Positions 44,585-53,743 of a stretch of DNA of 64,000 nucleotides are shown in pieces. The DNA lies in the NCBI RefSeq assembly GCF_046483665.1, contig NZ_JAWOCR010000011.1, positions 11,029-75,028 on the forward strand, written 5' to 3'. A program made the position numbers and the translations under genes. Source of the DNA: Thiohalophilus sp046483665. Lineage in GTDB: Bacteria; Pseudomonadota; Gammaproteobacteria; UBA6429; Thiohalophilaceae. Below the pieces are notes generated by a model, which saw only the letters and a list, made by a program, of their open reading frames with translations, searched no databases and had not been told where the DNA came from. Position 1 is the first letter of the stretch. Every line of letters begins with the position of its first letter.

Positions 44585-44974
44585 ATGCCCAGTCAGCCCA
44601 GCAAAACCCTCGAAACCTTCGACAATCCGATGCCGGAACGGGATTACACCATCCGCATCGAGGTCCCGGAGTTTACCTGTCTGTGTCCCAAGACCGGCCA
44701 GCCGGACTTCGCCACGCTCTATCTGGAGTATGTGCCCGAGGCCAAATGCGTCGAGCTCAAGTCGTTGAAAATGTATGTCTGGGCCTATCGCGACGAGGGC
44801 GCCTTTCACGAGAAAGTCACCAATACCATTCTCGATGATCTGGTGAAGGCCACCGGGCCGCGCTTCATGCGCCTGACCGCGAAATTCAATGTGCGCGGCG
44901 GCATCTACACCTCCGTCGTCGCCGAACACCGCCAGAGCGGCTGGCAAGCCCCCGAAGCCGTCACGTTACCGTGA
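44585..44974 (+). CDS. queF: NADPH-dependent 7-cyano-7-deazaguanine reductase, short form
   Basis: Reduces preQ0 to preQ1 in queuosine synthesis. 129 residues, the unimodular (YkvM-type) form. The catalytic Cys34 and Asp41 lie in CLCPKTGQPDF, and the QueF motif is ELKSLKMYVWAYR with Glu57. ATG 44585 gives the usual length; upstream frame is repeat sequence. A 9-bp perfect hairpin (44957-44978) includes the stop codon. No other queuosine gene is nearby. Confidence 0.95.
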   Translation: MPSQPSKTLETFDNPMPERDYTIRIEVPEFTCLCPKTGQPDFATLYLEYVPEAKCVELKSLKMYVWAYRDEGAFHEKVTNTILDDLVKATGPRFMRLTAKFNVRGGIYTSVVAEHRQSGWQAPEAVTLP

Positions 44975-44978
44975 CGGC
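44957..44978 (+). terminator. Hairpin over the queF stop codon
   Basis: GCCGTCACG / CGTGACGGC with a TTAC loop, perfect nine pairs. No U-run follows, so termination is uncertain; it may be an mRNA 3' stabiliser. Confidence 0.4.
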
Positions 44979-45009
44979 AGGGCCGAGGGACGAGTAACGA
45001 GGTCCGAGG
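44977..45009. repeat. Heptamer half element A5
   Basis: A single arm of GGGACGA/GTAACGA units filling the whole gap between the queF stop and the FGGY kinase ATG. It supplies the purine-rich GAGG that stands before that ATG. Confidence 0.6.
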
Positions 45010-45010
45010 C

Positions 45011-46321
45011 ATGACTGCTTCACATTCCGACAACCATCTCACCGCGCTGTACGTAGGGATTGATCTGGGGACTGCCGGTTGCCGGGCGACGGCGATCAAT
45101 GCGGATGCCACGATTCTCTCCATGGCCAGCACTGACCTCCCTCCTGCCCTGATCGACGGCAATGCCCGCTATCAGGATCCTCTGCTCTGGTGGCAGGCAG
45201 TGGAGCGGGTCCTGGATGAACTGTTTGAACAGGTCGATGCCGCGCAGGTAAAGCGTATCGCCGTAGACGGGACCTCGGGATCGGTACTGGTAACCAATGC
45301 CGCCGGCGAACCGCTGCGCGAGGCGTTGTTGTATAACGATCAACGCGATCCGGTTTATGTTGAACATCTCAAGGCGATGGCGCCGCCGGACAATCCGGTA
45401 CTCAGTCCCAGCTCCGGACTGGTCAAGCTGTTGTGGCTGAGTATGCACGTCGATCAAAGTCTTCTCGCCCACTATCTGCATCAGGCCGACTGGATTGCCG
45501 GCAAACTGACCGATCGTTATGGCATCAGTGATCTCAACAACTGCATGAAAACCGGTTTTAATGCCGAACACCACACCTGGCCGCGCTGGATGGATACGCT
45601 GCCGCTGGACCACGCCTGGTTGCCCGATGTGCAGCAACCCGGCGAAGTCGTCGGCCCGATCAGTGAACACATGGCCCGACGTTTCAACCTGCCTGCGGAG
45701 ACCCTGATCGTCAGCGGTACAACCGACAGCACCGCCTCGTTTATCGCCACCGGCGCCAGTGAACCGGGCGAGGCGGTCACGGTGCTGGGCTCGACCCTGG
45801 TACTGAAGGTACTGGGGCCCTCGCCGATCCTCTCCGCCCGGTACGGCGTCTACAGCCAACCCCTCGGGGATCTGTGGCTGGTGGGCGGCGCTTCCAGCAG
45901 CGGCGGCGCGGTACTGAAACAACATTTCAGTGATGAACAGCTGCAGGCAATGACGCCGCAGCTCGATCCCGAACAGCCGACCGGGCTCCAGTACTATCCA
46001 CTACCCGCGCAGGGCGAGCGTTTCCCCATCAACGACCCGCACCTGAGCCCGCAACTGGAACCCCGCCCTGAGGACGACGTCATGTTTTTTCAGGGTCTGC
46101 TCGAAGGGATGGCACGAATCGAGAAACAGGGCTACGAACGACTGGCCGAACTGGGTGCGCCCTTCCCGAGACGCATCCTCAGCGCCGGCGGCGGCAGCGT
46201 CAACGACGCCTGGACGCAGATACGCCAGAGCCTGCTGGGCATCCCGGTGGAAACCGCCCCCAACACCGAAGCGGCCTACGGCAGCGCCCTCATCGCCCTG
46301 CGCTCTGAAAAACTGCGCTAA
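45011..46321 (+). CDS. FGGY carbohydrate kinase, D-ribulokinase-like
   Basis: Sugar kinase of 436 residues, shorter than the usual 480-500. The N-terminal phosphate loop is YVGIDLGTAGCRAT and the second motif IAVDGTSGSVLV; the C-terminal part has ILSAGGGSVNDAW. This compact form resembles the cyanobacterial/plant D-ribulose kinase (XK-1 like) rather than xylulokinase XylB. The product would be D-ribulose-5-phosphate, a Calvin-cycle and pentose-phosphate intermediate. Substrate is inferred from memory of the subfamily. A second octamer repeat begins at its stop codon. Confidence 0.75.
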   Translation: MTASHSDNHLTALYVGIDLGTAGCRATAINADATILSMASTDLPPALIDGNARYQDPLLWWQAVERVLDELFEQVDAAQVKRIAVDGTSGSVLVTNAAGEPLREALLYNDQRDPVYVEHLKAMAPPDNPVLSPSSGLVKLLWLSMHVDQSLLAHYLHQADWIAGKLTDRYGISDLNNCMKTGFNAEHHTWPRWMDTLPLDHAWLPDVQQPGEVVGPISEHMARRFNLPAETLIVSGTTDSTASFIATGASEPGEAVTVLGSTLVLKVLGPSPILSARYGVYSQPLGDLWLVGGASSSGGAVLKQHFSDEQLQAMTPQLDPEQPTGLQYYPLPAQGERFPINDPHLSPQLEPRPEDDVMFFQGLLEGMARIEKQGYERLAELGAPFPRRILSAGGGSVNDAWTQIRQSLLGIPVETAPNTEAAYGSALIALRSEKLR

Positions 46322-46524
46322 CCACCAAGACACGAAGACACCAAGTAGAATAATTATGACTTTTTGTCCGTCAGTCTGGCCAATGCGAGCGCATTGACTT
46401 ACATGCACGGCAATAGACAGCAGCGATATGATTATTTCGGTATATTTGACGTCTTATTCCCACTATCAAGAAAAGTGGCAATCGAAATTAAAATTTTTGC
46501 TTGGTGTCTTCGTGTCTTGGTGGT
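46321..46524. repeat. Octamer-arm inverted repeat B8
   Basis: Left arm 46321-46345 and right arm 46500-46524 are perfectly complementary over 25 bases, around a 154-base loop. The first base is also the last base of the FGGY stop codon. Units ACCAAGAC / ACGAAGAC as in B6; the loop shows no clear similarity to the B6 loop apart from AT-rich ends. It fills the 229-base gap before cysZ. Confidence 0.92.
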
Positions 46525-46550
46525 GAAGCTCTTCTCTCTCAGGAGGCTAT

Positions 46551-47267
46551 ATGATCAGTAATCCGGTTACCGGCGCCAGTTATCTGTTACGCGGTTTGAG
46601 CCTGATTGGCGAGCCTGGCGTGAAGCGCCATGTTGTGATTCCCCTGATAATCAACATTCTGATCTTTGCTGGTCTGATCTGGCTGCTGGCTGCACAGTTC
46701 GAGGTGTTGCTGGAGTGGCTGATGCCAACATTGCCTGACTGGCTGGCCTGGCTGGATAGCCTGCTCTGGTTTATTTTTGCAATCACCACCGGCATCGCCG
46801 TGTTCTTCAGTTTTACCATTCTGGCCAATCTGGTCAGCGCACCATTTAACAGCTTTCTGTCCGCAGCAGTAGAAAAAAACCTGACCGGCCGCTCGCCCAT
46901 CAGCGAAGTGGGATTCATGGAGGAGCTGGTCAAGGCCATCAGTGGTGAGATAAAAAAAATGTTGCTGTTTGCGTTGATAGCGCTGGCTCTGCTGATCATC
47001 ACACTGATTCCCGGCATTAACCTGATTGCGCCGGTATTGTGGATCATCTTCAGTGCCTGGATGTTAAGTATTGAGTATCTGGATTATCCGCTGGGCAATC
47101 AGGGACGCAGCTTCCCGGAGATTCGCCGGGCCATCCAACAGAAACGCCTGTTGTCTCTGGGCTTTGGTGGCGCGGTGATGATAGCCACCCTTATCCCTGT
47201 ATTCAATTTTATGGTCATGCCGGTTGCCGTGGCCGGTGCCACAGCAATGCGTGTTGAACAGTTTTAA
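46551..47267 (+). CDS. cysZ: Sulfate transporter CysZ / EI24 family
   Basis: Inner-membrane protein of 238 residues with about four long spans. It opens like CysZ (NPVTGASYLLRGLSLI), has NLVSAPFNSFLSAAVEKNLTG and ends with SLGFGGAVMIATLIPVFNFMVMPVAVAGAT. CysZ brings sulfate into cysteine synthesis. An excellent AGGAGG lies before the ATG. The cysK gene, its usual neighbour in enteric bacteria, is not here. Confidence 0.88.
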   Translation: MISNPVTGASYLLRGLSLIGEPGVKRHVVIPLIINILIFAGLIWLLAAQFEVLLEWLMPTLPDWLAWLDSLLWFIFAITTGIAVFFSFTILANLVSAPFNSFLSAAVEKNLTGRSPISEVGFMEELVKAISGEIKKMLLFALIALALLIITLIPGINLIAPVLWIIFSAWMLSIEYLDYPLGNQGRSFPEIRRAIQQKRLLSLGFGGAVMIATLIPVFNFMVMPVAVAGATAMRVEQF

Positions 47268-47323
47268 CAAGCAGACAAGAATATAAGATATTTGCAAAAT
47301 ACGATCTTATTCAACTCATATGC

Positions 47324-47692
47324 TTATTGTACTTCGTTCGGCAGCTCTTCGGGATCGATTCGGATTTCGCTGTTTTCAATTTTCGAATAGACATCCTCGT
47401 CCACCAGTGATCGCTTATTCAAGGTCACGGTATCGCCTTTTTTGATCATTGTACTGGTGAGGGACTGGTGAATGCGCTTTTCTTCGGCATCGTGAAAGTC
47501 AACAGTAACCAGAGTATAGTAGGATTCCTCGCAGCTATTGCGAATGCGCGCCGACCATTCGAGCCAGACCTGGTTATAGCTGGGTTCGGCCGATTCAATC
47601 TGGTGTTCCACGGCTTCCAGGCAATCGTCAGCCTGGGTCTGGCTGGTAAAAACCAGCAAAAAGACGGTGACAGGAAACAGTTTGATTTTCAT
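47324..47692 (-). CDS. Exported small protein, FxLYD-like, unknown function
   Basis: 122 residues from ATG 47692 (GGAG six bases upstream). Sec signal peptide about 1-22 (MKIKLFPVTVFLLVFTSQTQA). The mature part has one cysteine pair (CLEAVEH, NSCEES) and a beta pattern LVTVDFHDAEEKRIHQSLT like the small FxLYD domain. It converges with cysZ and diverges from a sensor kinase. Function unknown. Confidence 0.65.
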   Translation of the reverse strand: MKIKLFPVTVFLLVFTSQTQADDCLEAVEHQIESAEPSYNQVWLEWSARIRNSCEESYYTLVTVDFHDAEEKRIHQSLTSTMIKKGDTVTLNKRSLVDEDVYSKIENSEIRIDPEELPNEVQ

Positions 47693-47720
47693 TACAACTC
47701 CATGTTGACTGGTCATTAAT

Positions 47721-47736
47721 CGGCAAGTGTTTTGCA
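47721..47736 (+). promoter_or_regulatory. Weaker sigma-54-like site upstream of the NtrB-like kinase
   Basis: CGGCAAGTGTTTTGCA: the GG and GC pairs have the correct ten-base spacing and TTGCA is perfect, but the -24 element has two mismatches. The kinase gene starts about 320 bases downstream, a long leader. The gap 47693-48055 otherwise shows nothing I can name. Confidence 0.3.
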
Positions 47737-48055
47737 GTGGATGTTAAGCTGTTCTTTACACGCAAAAACTGCCCGGCTCATTTTTGTTCAATCTGTATCA
47801 GGGCAAATCCTGTGCCAGCGGGCTTCTCTTTGACCCGGTCTATGACGAATCAGTCGTATATTCAGTTCAATAGCAACAGAATAACGCCAGATCAAAGAGT
47901 TAACTCTGCTTCACGCTACGAGGCGCGGCATACACGGCTCAGCATGTTAAACTGATGCGGTTCAATCAGTCCTAAGGTCATAACTGAAACGTGTGCTTCT
48001 ACCAGGATCGCGGCGCGCATGTGTCAGAATGACTCACAATCCAAAGAGGGGTTCT

Positions 48056-49525
48056 GTGTCTCTGCAACGCTATAATCTGCGCACTGCCCTGCTGATATTT
48101 GTCCTGTTACCGTTGCTGGCGCTGAGTGCCACGGCTGGCTGGTACTCCCTGAAGGTACTCGAGAACCAGAGCCAGGATCGCATGCAGGATGAAATCGAAC
48201 TGGTTGCCCGAACCATTCGCCAGCCGGTCATCTACGCCATGGAGCAGGGCCGCGAGGGAGCGCTCGCCCAGGCATTGGATTCAACCTCGCATATCAGCCG
48301 GGTCTACAGCGCCTATGTCTATGATGCCCGTGGCGACCGCATCGGTGCCAGCGGCCCGACCGAACCCGCAGTGGACACCAGCCGGGTCGCCGAATTAATG
48401 TCCGAAGGCGATCGACGCGAAGAATATAAGCGTAATTTAGATGGCGAGGATGTCTATTCCTATTTCCTCCCGCTGTTCAAAGATACCGGTCAGATCACCG
48501 GCATGCTGCAGATCACCCGCCGGGCCAGTGAATTCGAAGCTTATATTACCCGCTTGCATTATCAGGGGCTGGCCGTCTTGCTGATCACAGCTTTGTTATT
48601 GAGCGTGGTGATTTTTTACGGCCACTACAAGGCCTTCGGCTCCCATGTCACGGCCATGCGCCAGGTCATAGGGCGCATCAGCGCCGGCGAGCGCGAGCAA
48701 CGGGTGCCAACCGACGGCCCCCGGGAACTGCAAGACCTGGCAGTCGGACTCAACCGGATGCTGGAAAACCTGAACAGCCAGGAAGCCATGGTAGTCCGCC
48801 AGCAACGGGAACAGGCTGCACTGGAGGATCGTCTGCACCGCTCGGAACGCATGGCCGTGATCGGCCAGCTGGCCGCCGGTGTAGCCCACGAACTGGGAAC
48901 GCCACTGAATGTGGTCGACGGTCAGGCCCAGCGGGCCCAGCGCCACCGCGATCTCAATCCGGCCATCGACGCGGCGCTGTCGGAAATTCGCAAGGAAGTG
49001 CAACGGATGAATTTCATCGTGCGCCAGCTGATGGACTTCGGTCGCAGCAATCCCTTGCAATATCAGCCGGAACGGGCCGATCGAGTCGTACGCGCGGTAC
49101 TTACCCAGGTCGCCAGCGATGTCCGTTATGAGCATATTGCGGTGCAGGTGGATGAGACCCGGCCAGTACCGGAGCTGATGATCGACCGGCTGCGTATGGA
49201 ACAGGCACTATCGAATCTGCTGCACAACGCGGTACAGGCAGCCACGCGGCAGGTCCGCATCGGCTGGTTTGCCAATGAGACACAGGCCGGCTTTTTCATC
49301 GACGACGACGGTCCCGGCATTGCCGAAGCCGATCGGGAACGGATTTTCGAACCGTTTTATACCACCAAGGGCGTCGATGAAGGGACCGGACTGGGACTGG
49401 CCGTGGCTCACGCCGCCGTCAGCGATCACGACGGCCAGATCGAGATCCAAACCGGTCCGCTGGGCGGTGCCCGCTTTCGAATCGTCCTGCCCGTCACCCG
49501 GCAACGCGGAGCAATGCATGAATAA
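48056..49525 (+). CDS. Membrane histidine kinase, NtrB-like
   Basis: About 489 residues. GTG 48056 is preferred because AGAGGGG lies four bases upstream and the first span follows directly; ATG 48029 is the alternative. Order: TM1 (about 8-30), periplasmic sensor of about 130 residues (CACHE-like), TM2 (about 172-192), HAMP (to 240), HisKA with His278 in GVAHELGTPLN, ATPase domain with LLHNAVQAA, DDGPGI and GTGLGLAVAHA. It overlaps its response regulator by eight bases. Signal unknown. Confidence 0.9.
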   Translation: MSLQRYNLRTALLIFVLLPLLALSATAGWYSLKVLENQSQDRMQDEIELVARTIRQPVIYAMEQGREGALAQALDSTSHISRVYSAYVYDARGDRIGASGPTEPAVDTSRVAELMSEGDRREEYKRNLDGEDVYSYFLPLFKDTGQITGMLQITRRASEFEAYITRLHYQGLAVLLITALLLSVVIFYGHYKAFGSHVTAMRQVIGRISAGEREQRVPTDGPRELQDLAVGLNRMLENLNSQEAMVVRQQREQAALEDRLHRSERMAVIGQLAAGVAHELGTPLNVVDGQAQRAQRHRDLNPAIDAALSEIRKEVQRMNFIVRQLMDFGRSNPLQYQPERADRVVRAVLTQVASDVRYEHIAVQVDETRPVPELMIDRLRMEQALSNLLHNAVQAATRQVRIGWFANETQAGFFIDDDGPGIAEADRERIFEPFYTTKGVDEGTGLGLAVAHAAVSDHDGQIEIQTGPLGGARFRIVLPVTRQRGAMHE

Positions 49526-50900
49526 CACATCTACCACGGCCCATGTTCTGATCGTCGAGGATGATGCCTCGCTACGTAAATTGTTGATCGAGGAATTGCG
49601 TGACAGCGGTTACAACGCGCTGGAAGCGTCTGACGCCGAACAGGCGTGGCAATTACTCAACGACCAGCCGGTCGATCTGGTCATCAGCGATCTGCGTTTG
49701 CCTGGCGCCGATGCCATGGCGTTGTTACAACAGACCCGGCAATTACCCGTGGCGCCCGGGTTTATCATTATTACCGGATTCGGCACGGTGTCACAGGCGG
49801 TGGAGGCACTCAAACAGGGTGCCGATGACTTTCTGACCAAGCCGGTGGATCTGCAGCATCTGTTAATGAGTGTGCAACGGGTTCACGAGACCCGTCGCCT
49901 GCGCCTGGAGCTGGTCCGCTATCGCGAATTGCTCGGCAGCGGCGATTTTCATGGTCTCGTCGGGCGCAGTGCGCCCATGCAACAGCTCTACAGCCAGATC
50001 CGTCAGATTGCCCGGGCCGCCGGTCCGGTGCTGATCGAGGGAGAAAGCGGGGTCGGCAAGGAACTGGTAGCCCGCGCCCTGCATGCCGAAAGCGATGTGG
50101 CCGAGGGTCCGTTTATTGCCGTCAACTGTGCCGCCATCCCGGCCGAACTGCTGGAAAGCGAGCTGTTCGGTCACGCTGCCGGCGCGTTCTCCGGGGCGCA
50201 AAAGGCCCGCCGCGGCCTGTTTCTGGAAGCCAGCGGCGGCAGCCTGTTGCTGGATGAGATCGGTGAATTGCCCATCGGGATGCAGGCCAAGTTGCTGCGC
50301 GTTCTGCAGGAACAACGTCTGAGGCCGGTCGGCGCCAACCGCGAGGAAAACCTCGAAGTCCGGATTCTGGCCGCCACCAACAGCGATCTGGAACGCGAAG
50401 TCAGTGAAGGCAACTTCCGTGAGGATCTGTTCTATCGCCTGAATACGTTTGCCCTGCAAGTTCCCCCGTTGCGCGAGCGTGGCGAGGATCTGGAATTGCT
50501 GACCGCCCGCTTTATCGATGAATTCAGTGTCCGGCGCGATCATCCGATCCAGGGCATTACCGATCGCGCCCTGCAACAGCTCAAAACCTACCCTTTTCCA
50601 GGTAATGTACGCGAGTTATCCAATATCATCGAATGGGCCGTCACTTTCTGTCACGCCAACCAGATCGACATTGCGCATTTACCGGAACGCCTGTTCGAAA
50701 ACCAGGATCTGCAGTCCGGTACACCGCTACCGGCCATACTGGCAAATAATAATGAACTGATTCCCTTGCAGGAACTGGAGCGCCGCTATATCGAACACGT
50801 CATCGAGCAGGTCGACGGCAACAAACGTCGGGCCGCAGAAATTCTTGGTATTGGCCGGCGCACACTCTATCGGCGTCTGGGCCAGGAAGACGAGAGCTGA
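49518..50900 (+). CDS. Sigma-54-dependent response regulator, NtrC family
   Basis: 460 residues: receiver domain with Asp58 in LVISDLRLPG, AAA+ domain (about 145-375) with Walker A GESGVGKE, and a C-terminal Fis-type HTH (NKRRAAEILGIGRRTLYRRL). The sigma-54 contact loop is GAFSGA where GAFTGA is standard, a conservative Thr-to-Ser change found in some functional members. Starts at ATG 49518 inside the kinase gene. Its targets may include the sigma-54-type sites at 14951 and 47721. Confidence 0.95.
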   Translation: MNNTSTTAHVLIVEDDASLRKLLIEELRDSGYNALEASDAEQAWQLLNDQPVDLVISDLRLPGADAMALLQQTRQLPVAPGFIIITGFGTVSQAVEALKQGADDFLTKPVDLQHLLMSVQRVHETRRLRLELVRYRELLGSGDFHGLVGRSAPMQQLYSQIRQIARAAGPVLIEGESGVGKELVARALHAESDVAEGPFIAVNCAAIPAELLESELFGHAAGAFSGAQKARRGLFLEASGGSLLLDEIGELPIGMQAKLLRVLQEQRLRPVGANREENLEVRILAATNSDLEREVSEGNFREDLFYRLNTFALQVPPLRERGEDLELLTARFIDEFSVRRDHPIQGITDRALQQLKTYPFPGNVRELSNIIEWAVTFCHANQIDIAHLPERLFENQDLQSGTPLPAILANNNELIPLQELERRYIEHVIEQVDGNKRRAAEILGIGRRTLYRRLGQEDES

Positions 50901-50925
50901 GAACACCCTGTGCGACAGACACGGC

Positions 50926-50937
50926 GGCACATGTGCC
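50926..50937. promoter_or_regulatory. Perfect 12-bp palindrome GGCACATGTGCC
   Basis: Located 26 bases after the NtrC-family gene and 240 bases before the DUF4168 gene. A possible operator for the latter or for the upstream regulator. Otherwise the 50901-51177 gap shows no gene. Confidence 0.35.
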
Positions 50938-51177
50938 ATATTGCTACACATTTTTCGCCTCTTCGGTAACCTGTACAATCCGATACCGGATAAATATTTT
51001 CCACTCCTGACTCAGTATTTTGTGAACAAAACATTTACACATACCCAAGTCACTGTCATGGAAGGATTTTTCGTAATCAACACGGTTTTGGTTATAAGCG
51101 TATAACCAGGTCGCAACAAATCGGCATGCCATTTGCTCCCGAAGTGGTGTCAGTAAAAAACCGAGGAGTTCTACATT

Positions 51178-51561
51178 ATGAAGATGAACAAAACAGCACT
51201 GTTAGTCGCCCTGTTTGGTATGAGCCTTTCTGTTGGCGCTTACGCCCAGAACTATGGCCAGGGCGACGCACAGCAACAGCAGCAGCAACAAGATGGACAG
51301 GCGGCAGCCAATGTAGACGAGGCTTCCCTGAATAAATTCAAGGACGCCTTTTCCGAAGTTAACAGCATACGTGAATCTTTCGCGGGCAAGCTGGAAAATG
51401 TCGAAGATACGGAAAAAGCCCAGGAACTGCAGCAGCAGGCCCAGCAGGACATGGTCAGCGCCGTGGAAGATGCCGGTCTCTCTGTGCAGGAATACAACGA
51501 GATATTTGCCGCTGTTCAGCAAAACCCGGAACTGCAAGAAAAGGTACTGGGCGACCAGTAA
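51178..51561 (+). CDS. Secreted DUF4168 protein
   Basis: 127 residues: signal peptide (about 1-23, VGAYAQ), a run of seven glutamines (35-41 region, QQQQQQQDG), then the helical DUF4168 domain with LNKFKDAFSEVNSIRESFAGKLENVEDTE (in part) and DAGLSVQEYNEIF. Function unknown; related proteins are periplasmic or outer-membrane associated. GAGGAG precedes the ATG and a strong terminator follows, so it is a single-gene unit. Confidence 0.85.
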   Translation: MKMNKTALLVALFGMSLSVGAYAQNYGQGDAQQQQQQQDGQAAANVDEASLNKFKDAFSEVNSIRESFAGKLENVEDTEKAQELQQQAQQDMVSAVEDAGLSVQEYNEIFAAVQQNPELQEKVLGDQ

Positions 51562-51585
51562 TCTGTGCTGTTCTTTAGTAAAATG

Positions 51586-51617
51586 AAAAAATGCCCCGCC
51601 TTGCGGGGCATTTTTTT
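51586..51617 (+). terminator. Intrinsic terminator after the DUF4168 gene
   Basis: Perfect stem AAAAAATGCCCCGC / GCGGGGCATTTTTT with a CTT loop and a T7 run, 25 bases after the stop. The A-run on the other side means it could also act on the opposite strand. Confidence 0.92.
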
Positions 51618-51725
51618 ACCTTATAACCGCAGGTCGACTAACTCAAACATTCCATGGATTCGTTCATTTCACCTTAATTGGTGCTTCAGGGTTTCAGACC
51701 TGTATCAGAGTACGGAATGCTTGAT

Positions 51726-52430
51726 TTAGTCAATTTTGAAAAGCCGGGGGTTGCGATCGATGAACTTGCCGATCCAGTCGACGATAAATGAGCGTTCGCC
51801 CCGCTTCATATACCACCAGCCAAAGATACTGATTAAGAGCGCCCCGACCGCGTCGACAACCAAATCCAACATGGTATCGGTCAGTCCCGAATCATCACCA
51901 AGCATCGGTTTTTGCATCGTGGTGCCGACAAAGTAGTCCATGGCAAATTCAAAAATTTCCCATAGCGTACCGGCAGTCACCGCAAACAAGAACGCAAATA
52001 GTGCCATAAAACCCGGACGCAAATGCAATTCGATGCGTCGGTTCTCGTTGAGTATATAGATCAGCAAAAAGCCGAGCAGGCCAAGCAACAGGCCCGAACT
52101 GGCATGCAGGGCAATATCCCACCACCAGAGCCGATCATAGTAACGACGGATTTCCCCTAAAAATAATGAAGCGAAAACAAACAACACCGCCAGCAACTGA
52201 AACTCCGCCGGCACGGTGATCTGAAAATGCCGACCGATGATGGCCGGTGACAGAACCACCAACATGATGGCCATGATCAGAATCGCACTCAGCCATAACC
52301 CGTTATACAGGGTGAGTATCAGTTCCACGGCCATTAAAAACAACAGCACCATGACTGTACGTCGGTAAATCAGTGCCGCACGCTGACTGCTCTGTGGCTG
52401 CACCGGTTCTGTCCGCGGAGACTCAGCCAT
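51726..52430 (-). CDS. Multi-span membrane protein, DUF2238 / YjdF-like
   Basis: 234 residues with about six spans. LWWWDIALHASSGLLLGLLGF, AGTLWEIFEFAMDYFVGTTMQ and DTMLDLVVDAVGALLISIFGWWY are typical of the DUF2238 family; the Trp-Glu-x-x-Glu-Phe and Asp-x-x-x-Asp motifs are kept. Function unknown. Its start overlaps the aminotransferase stop by eight bases. Confidence 0.85.
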   Translation of the reverse strand: MAESPRTEPVQPQSSQRAALIYRRTVMVLLFLMAVELILTLYNGLWLSAILIMAIMLVVLSPAIIGRHFQITVPAEFQLLAVLFVFASLFLGEIRRYYDRLWWWDIALHASSGLLLGLLGFLLIYILNENRRIELHLRPGFMALFAFLFAVTAGTLWEIFEFAMDYFVGTTMQKPMLGDDSGLTDTMLDLVVDAVGALLISIFGWWYMKRGERSFIVDWIGKFIDRNPRLFKID

Positions 52431-53592
52431 CAGGAGTCAGCCATTGTTGCAAACGCCGCACACCTTCTTGCAGTCGCTCCAGCGACGTCGTGTAGGCAAA
52501 GCGTACATACTGTTGCGGCTGGTTATCGCCGAAATCGTTACCCGGAGTAATCGCCACACCGATCTCCTGCAACAGGGTTTGGGCAAAGGCAAAGCTGTTG
52601 TCGGTAAACCGGCGGCAATCAGCATACAGATAAAATGCCCCTTGCGGTTCGACCTTGATGTCGAAGCCGATCTCGCGCAATGCCGGCAGTAGAAAATCAC
52701 GGCGTTGTTCGAACGCCGCACACCGCTGTTCGAGAATCGCCAGGGTCTGCGGTTCAAGCGCCGCCAACGCCGCATGCTGGGCCGGTGTCGAGGCGGACAG
52801 GAACAGGTTCTGTGCGAGCTTGTCGAGAGACGGCATCAGGTACGATGGCGCCGCCAGCCAGCCGATGCGCCACCCGGTCATACCGAAATATTTGGAAAAG
52901 CTGTTTATGACCACCATCCGCTCACCCAGATTCAGCGCGCTAGGCACCGGGGTGCCATAGACCAGGCCGTGATAAATTTCGTCGACGATCACCGAGGCGC
53001 CCTGTTGCTCTACCCAGGTAATGATCGCCAGCAGTTCGTCAGGGGGAATCAGGGTTCCGGTGGGATTGGCCGGCGAGGCGAGCATAACTACCCGGGTATG
53101 AGGTTGCCAGTGCTGCTGTACCCGTTCCAGCGTCAGCTGGTAGCCGGTCTGCGCATTGACAGGCACCGCCTGGACCTGGGCGTCAAGAAAATGGGCGAAA
53201 TTGCGATTACAGGGATAACCGGGATCGGCCAGCATCACCCCCTGCCCCGGTTCCAGCAATACGCCCAGCGCCAGTAACAGGGCGCCGGAAGCCCCGGGAG
53301 TGACCATGATCCGCGCCGCCGGTACCGAAATCCCATAGCGTTCCTGATAAAAGCCGGCAATCGCCTCACGCAGCGCGGCCATCCCCAGCGCCGGCGTGTA
53401 GTGCACCTCGCCGTCGGCGATCGCCCGGGTGGCCGCCTCGACCACCGGGGCGGGGGTGGGAAAATCGGGTTCCCCGATCTCCATATGCACGATATCCCGG
53501 CCCTGTTGTTCCAGCTCCCGGGCCTCGGCCAGCAGGGCCATGACCCGAAAGGGCTGAATACGATCGATACGACGGGCAGGGGTGTCAGACAT
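52423..53592 (-). CDS. Class I aminotransferase, PLP-dependent
   Basis: 389 residues. The PLP lysine lies in NSFSKYFGMTGWRIGW, the Asn/Pro loop is ASPANPTGTLI, Asp-Tyr region VDEIYHGLVYG, and the terminal Arg is in YVRFAYTTS. The start IQPFRVMALLAEARELEQQGRDIVHMEIGEPDFPTP (in part) marks an aspartate/alanine-type aminotransferase (AlaA- or MalY-like). Substrate cannot be fixed. It is cotranscribed with the DUF2238 gene. Confidence 0.9.
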   Translation of the reverse strand: MSDTPARRIDRIQPFRVMALLAEARELEQQGRDIVHMEIGEPDFPTPAPVVEAATRAIADGEVHYTPALGMAALREAIAGFYQERYGISVPAARIMVTPGASGALLLALGVLLEPGQGVMLADPGYPCNRNFAHFLDAQVQAVPVNAQTGYQLTLERVQQHWQPHTRVVMLASPANPTGTLIPPDELLAIITWVEQQGASVIVDEIYHGLVYGTPVPSALNLGERMVVINSFSKYFGMTGWRIGWLAAPSYLMPSLDKLAQNLFLSASTPAQHAALAALEPQTLAILEQRCAAFEQRRDFLLPALREIGFDIKVEPQGAFYLYADCRRFTDNSFAFAQTLLQEIGVAITPGNDFGDNQPQQYVRFAYTTSLERLQEGVRRLQQWLTPDG

Positions 53593-53743
53593 AGCAGAAC
53601 TTTAACCTTGTTACAGGCGCACTGAAAGCCCGGGGAAATACACACGGTGCGACCGATAAGATGGCAATCCCGGCAACACCAAAGACACCCGTTTTCTTCT
53701 CCCGGTCAGGCCGGTGAGTTCAGTGGTTAGAATATTTTTTGCG

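Noticed and set aside
47737..47955. 72-codon frame before the NtrB-like kinase
   Set aside because: No start context, no family character; begins before the candidate transcription start.
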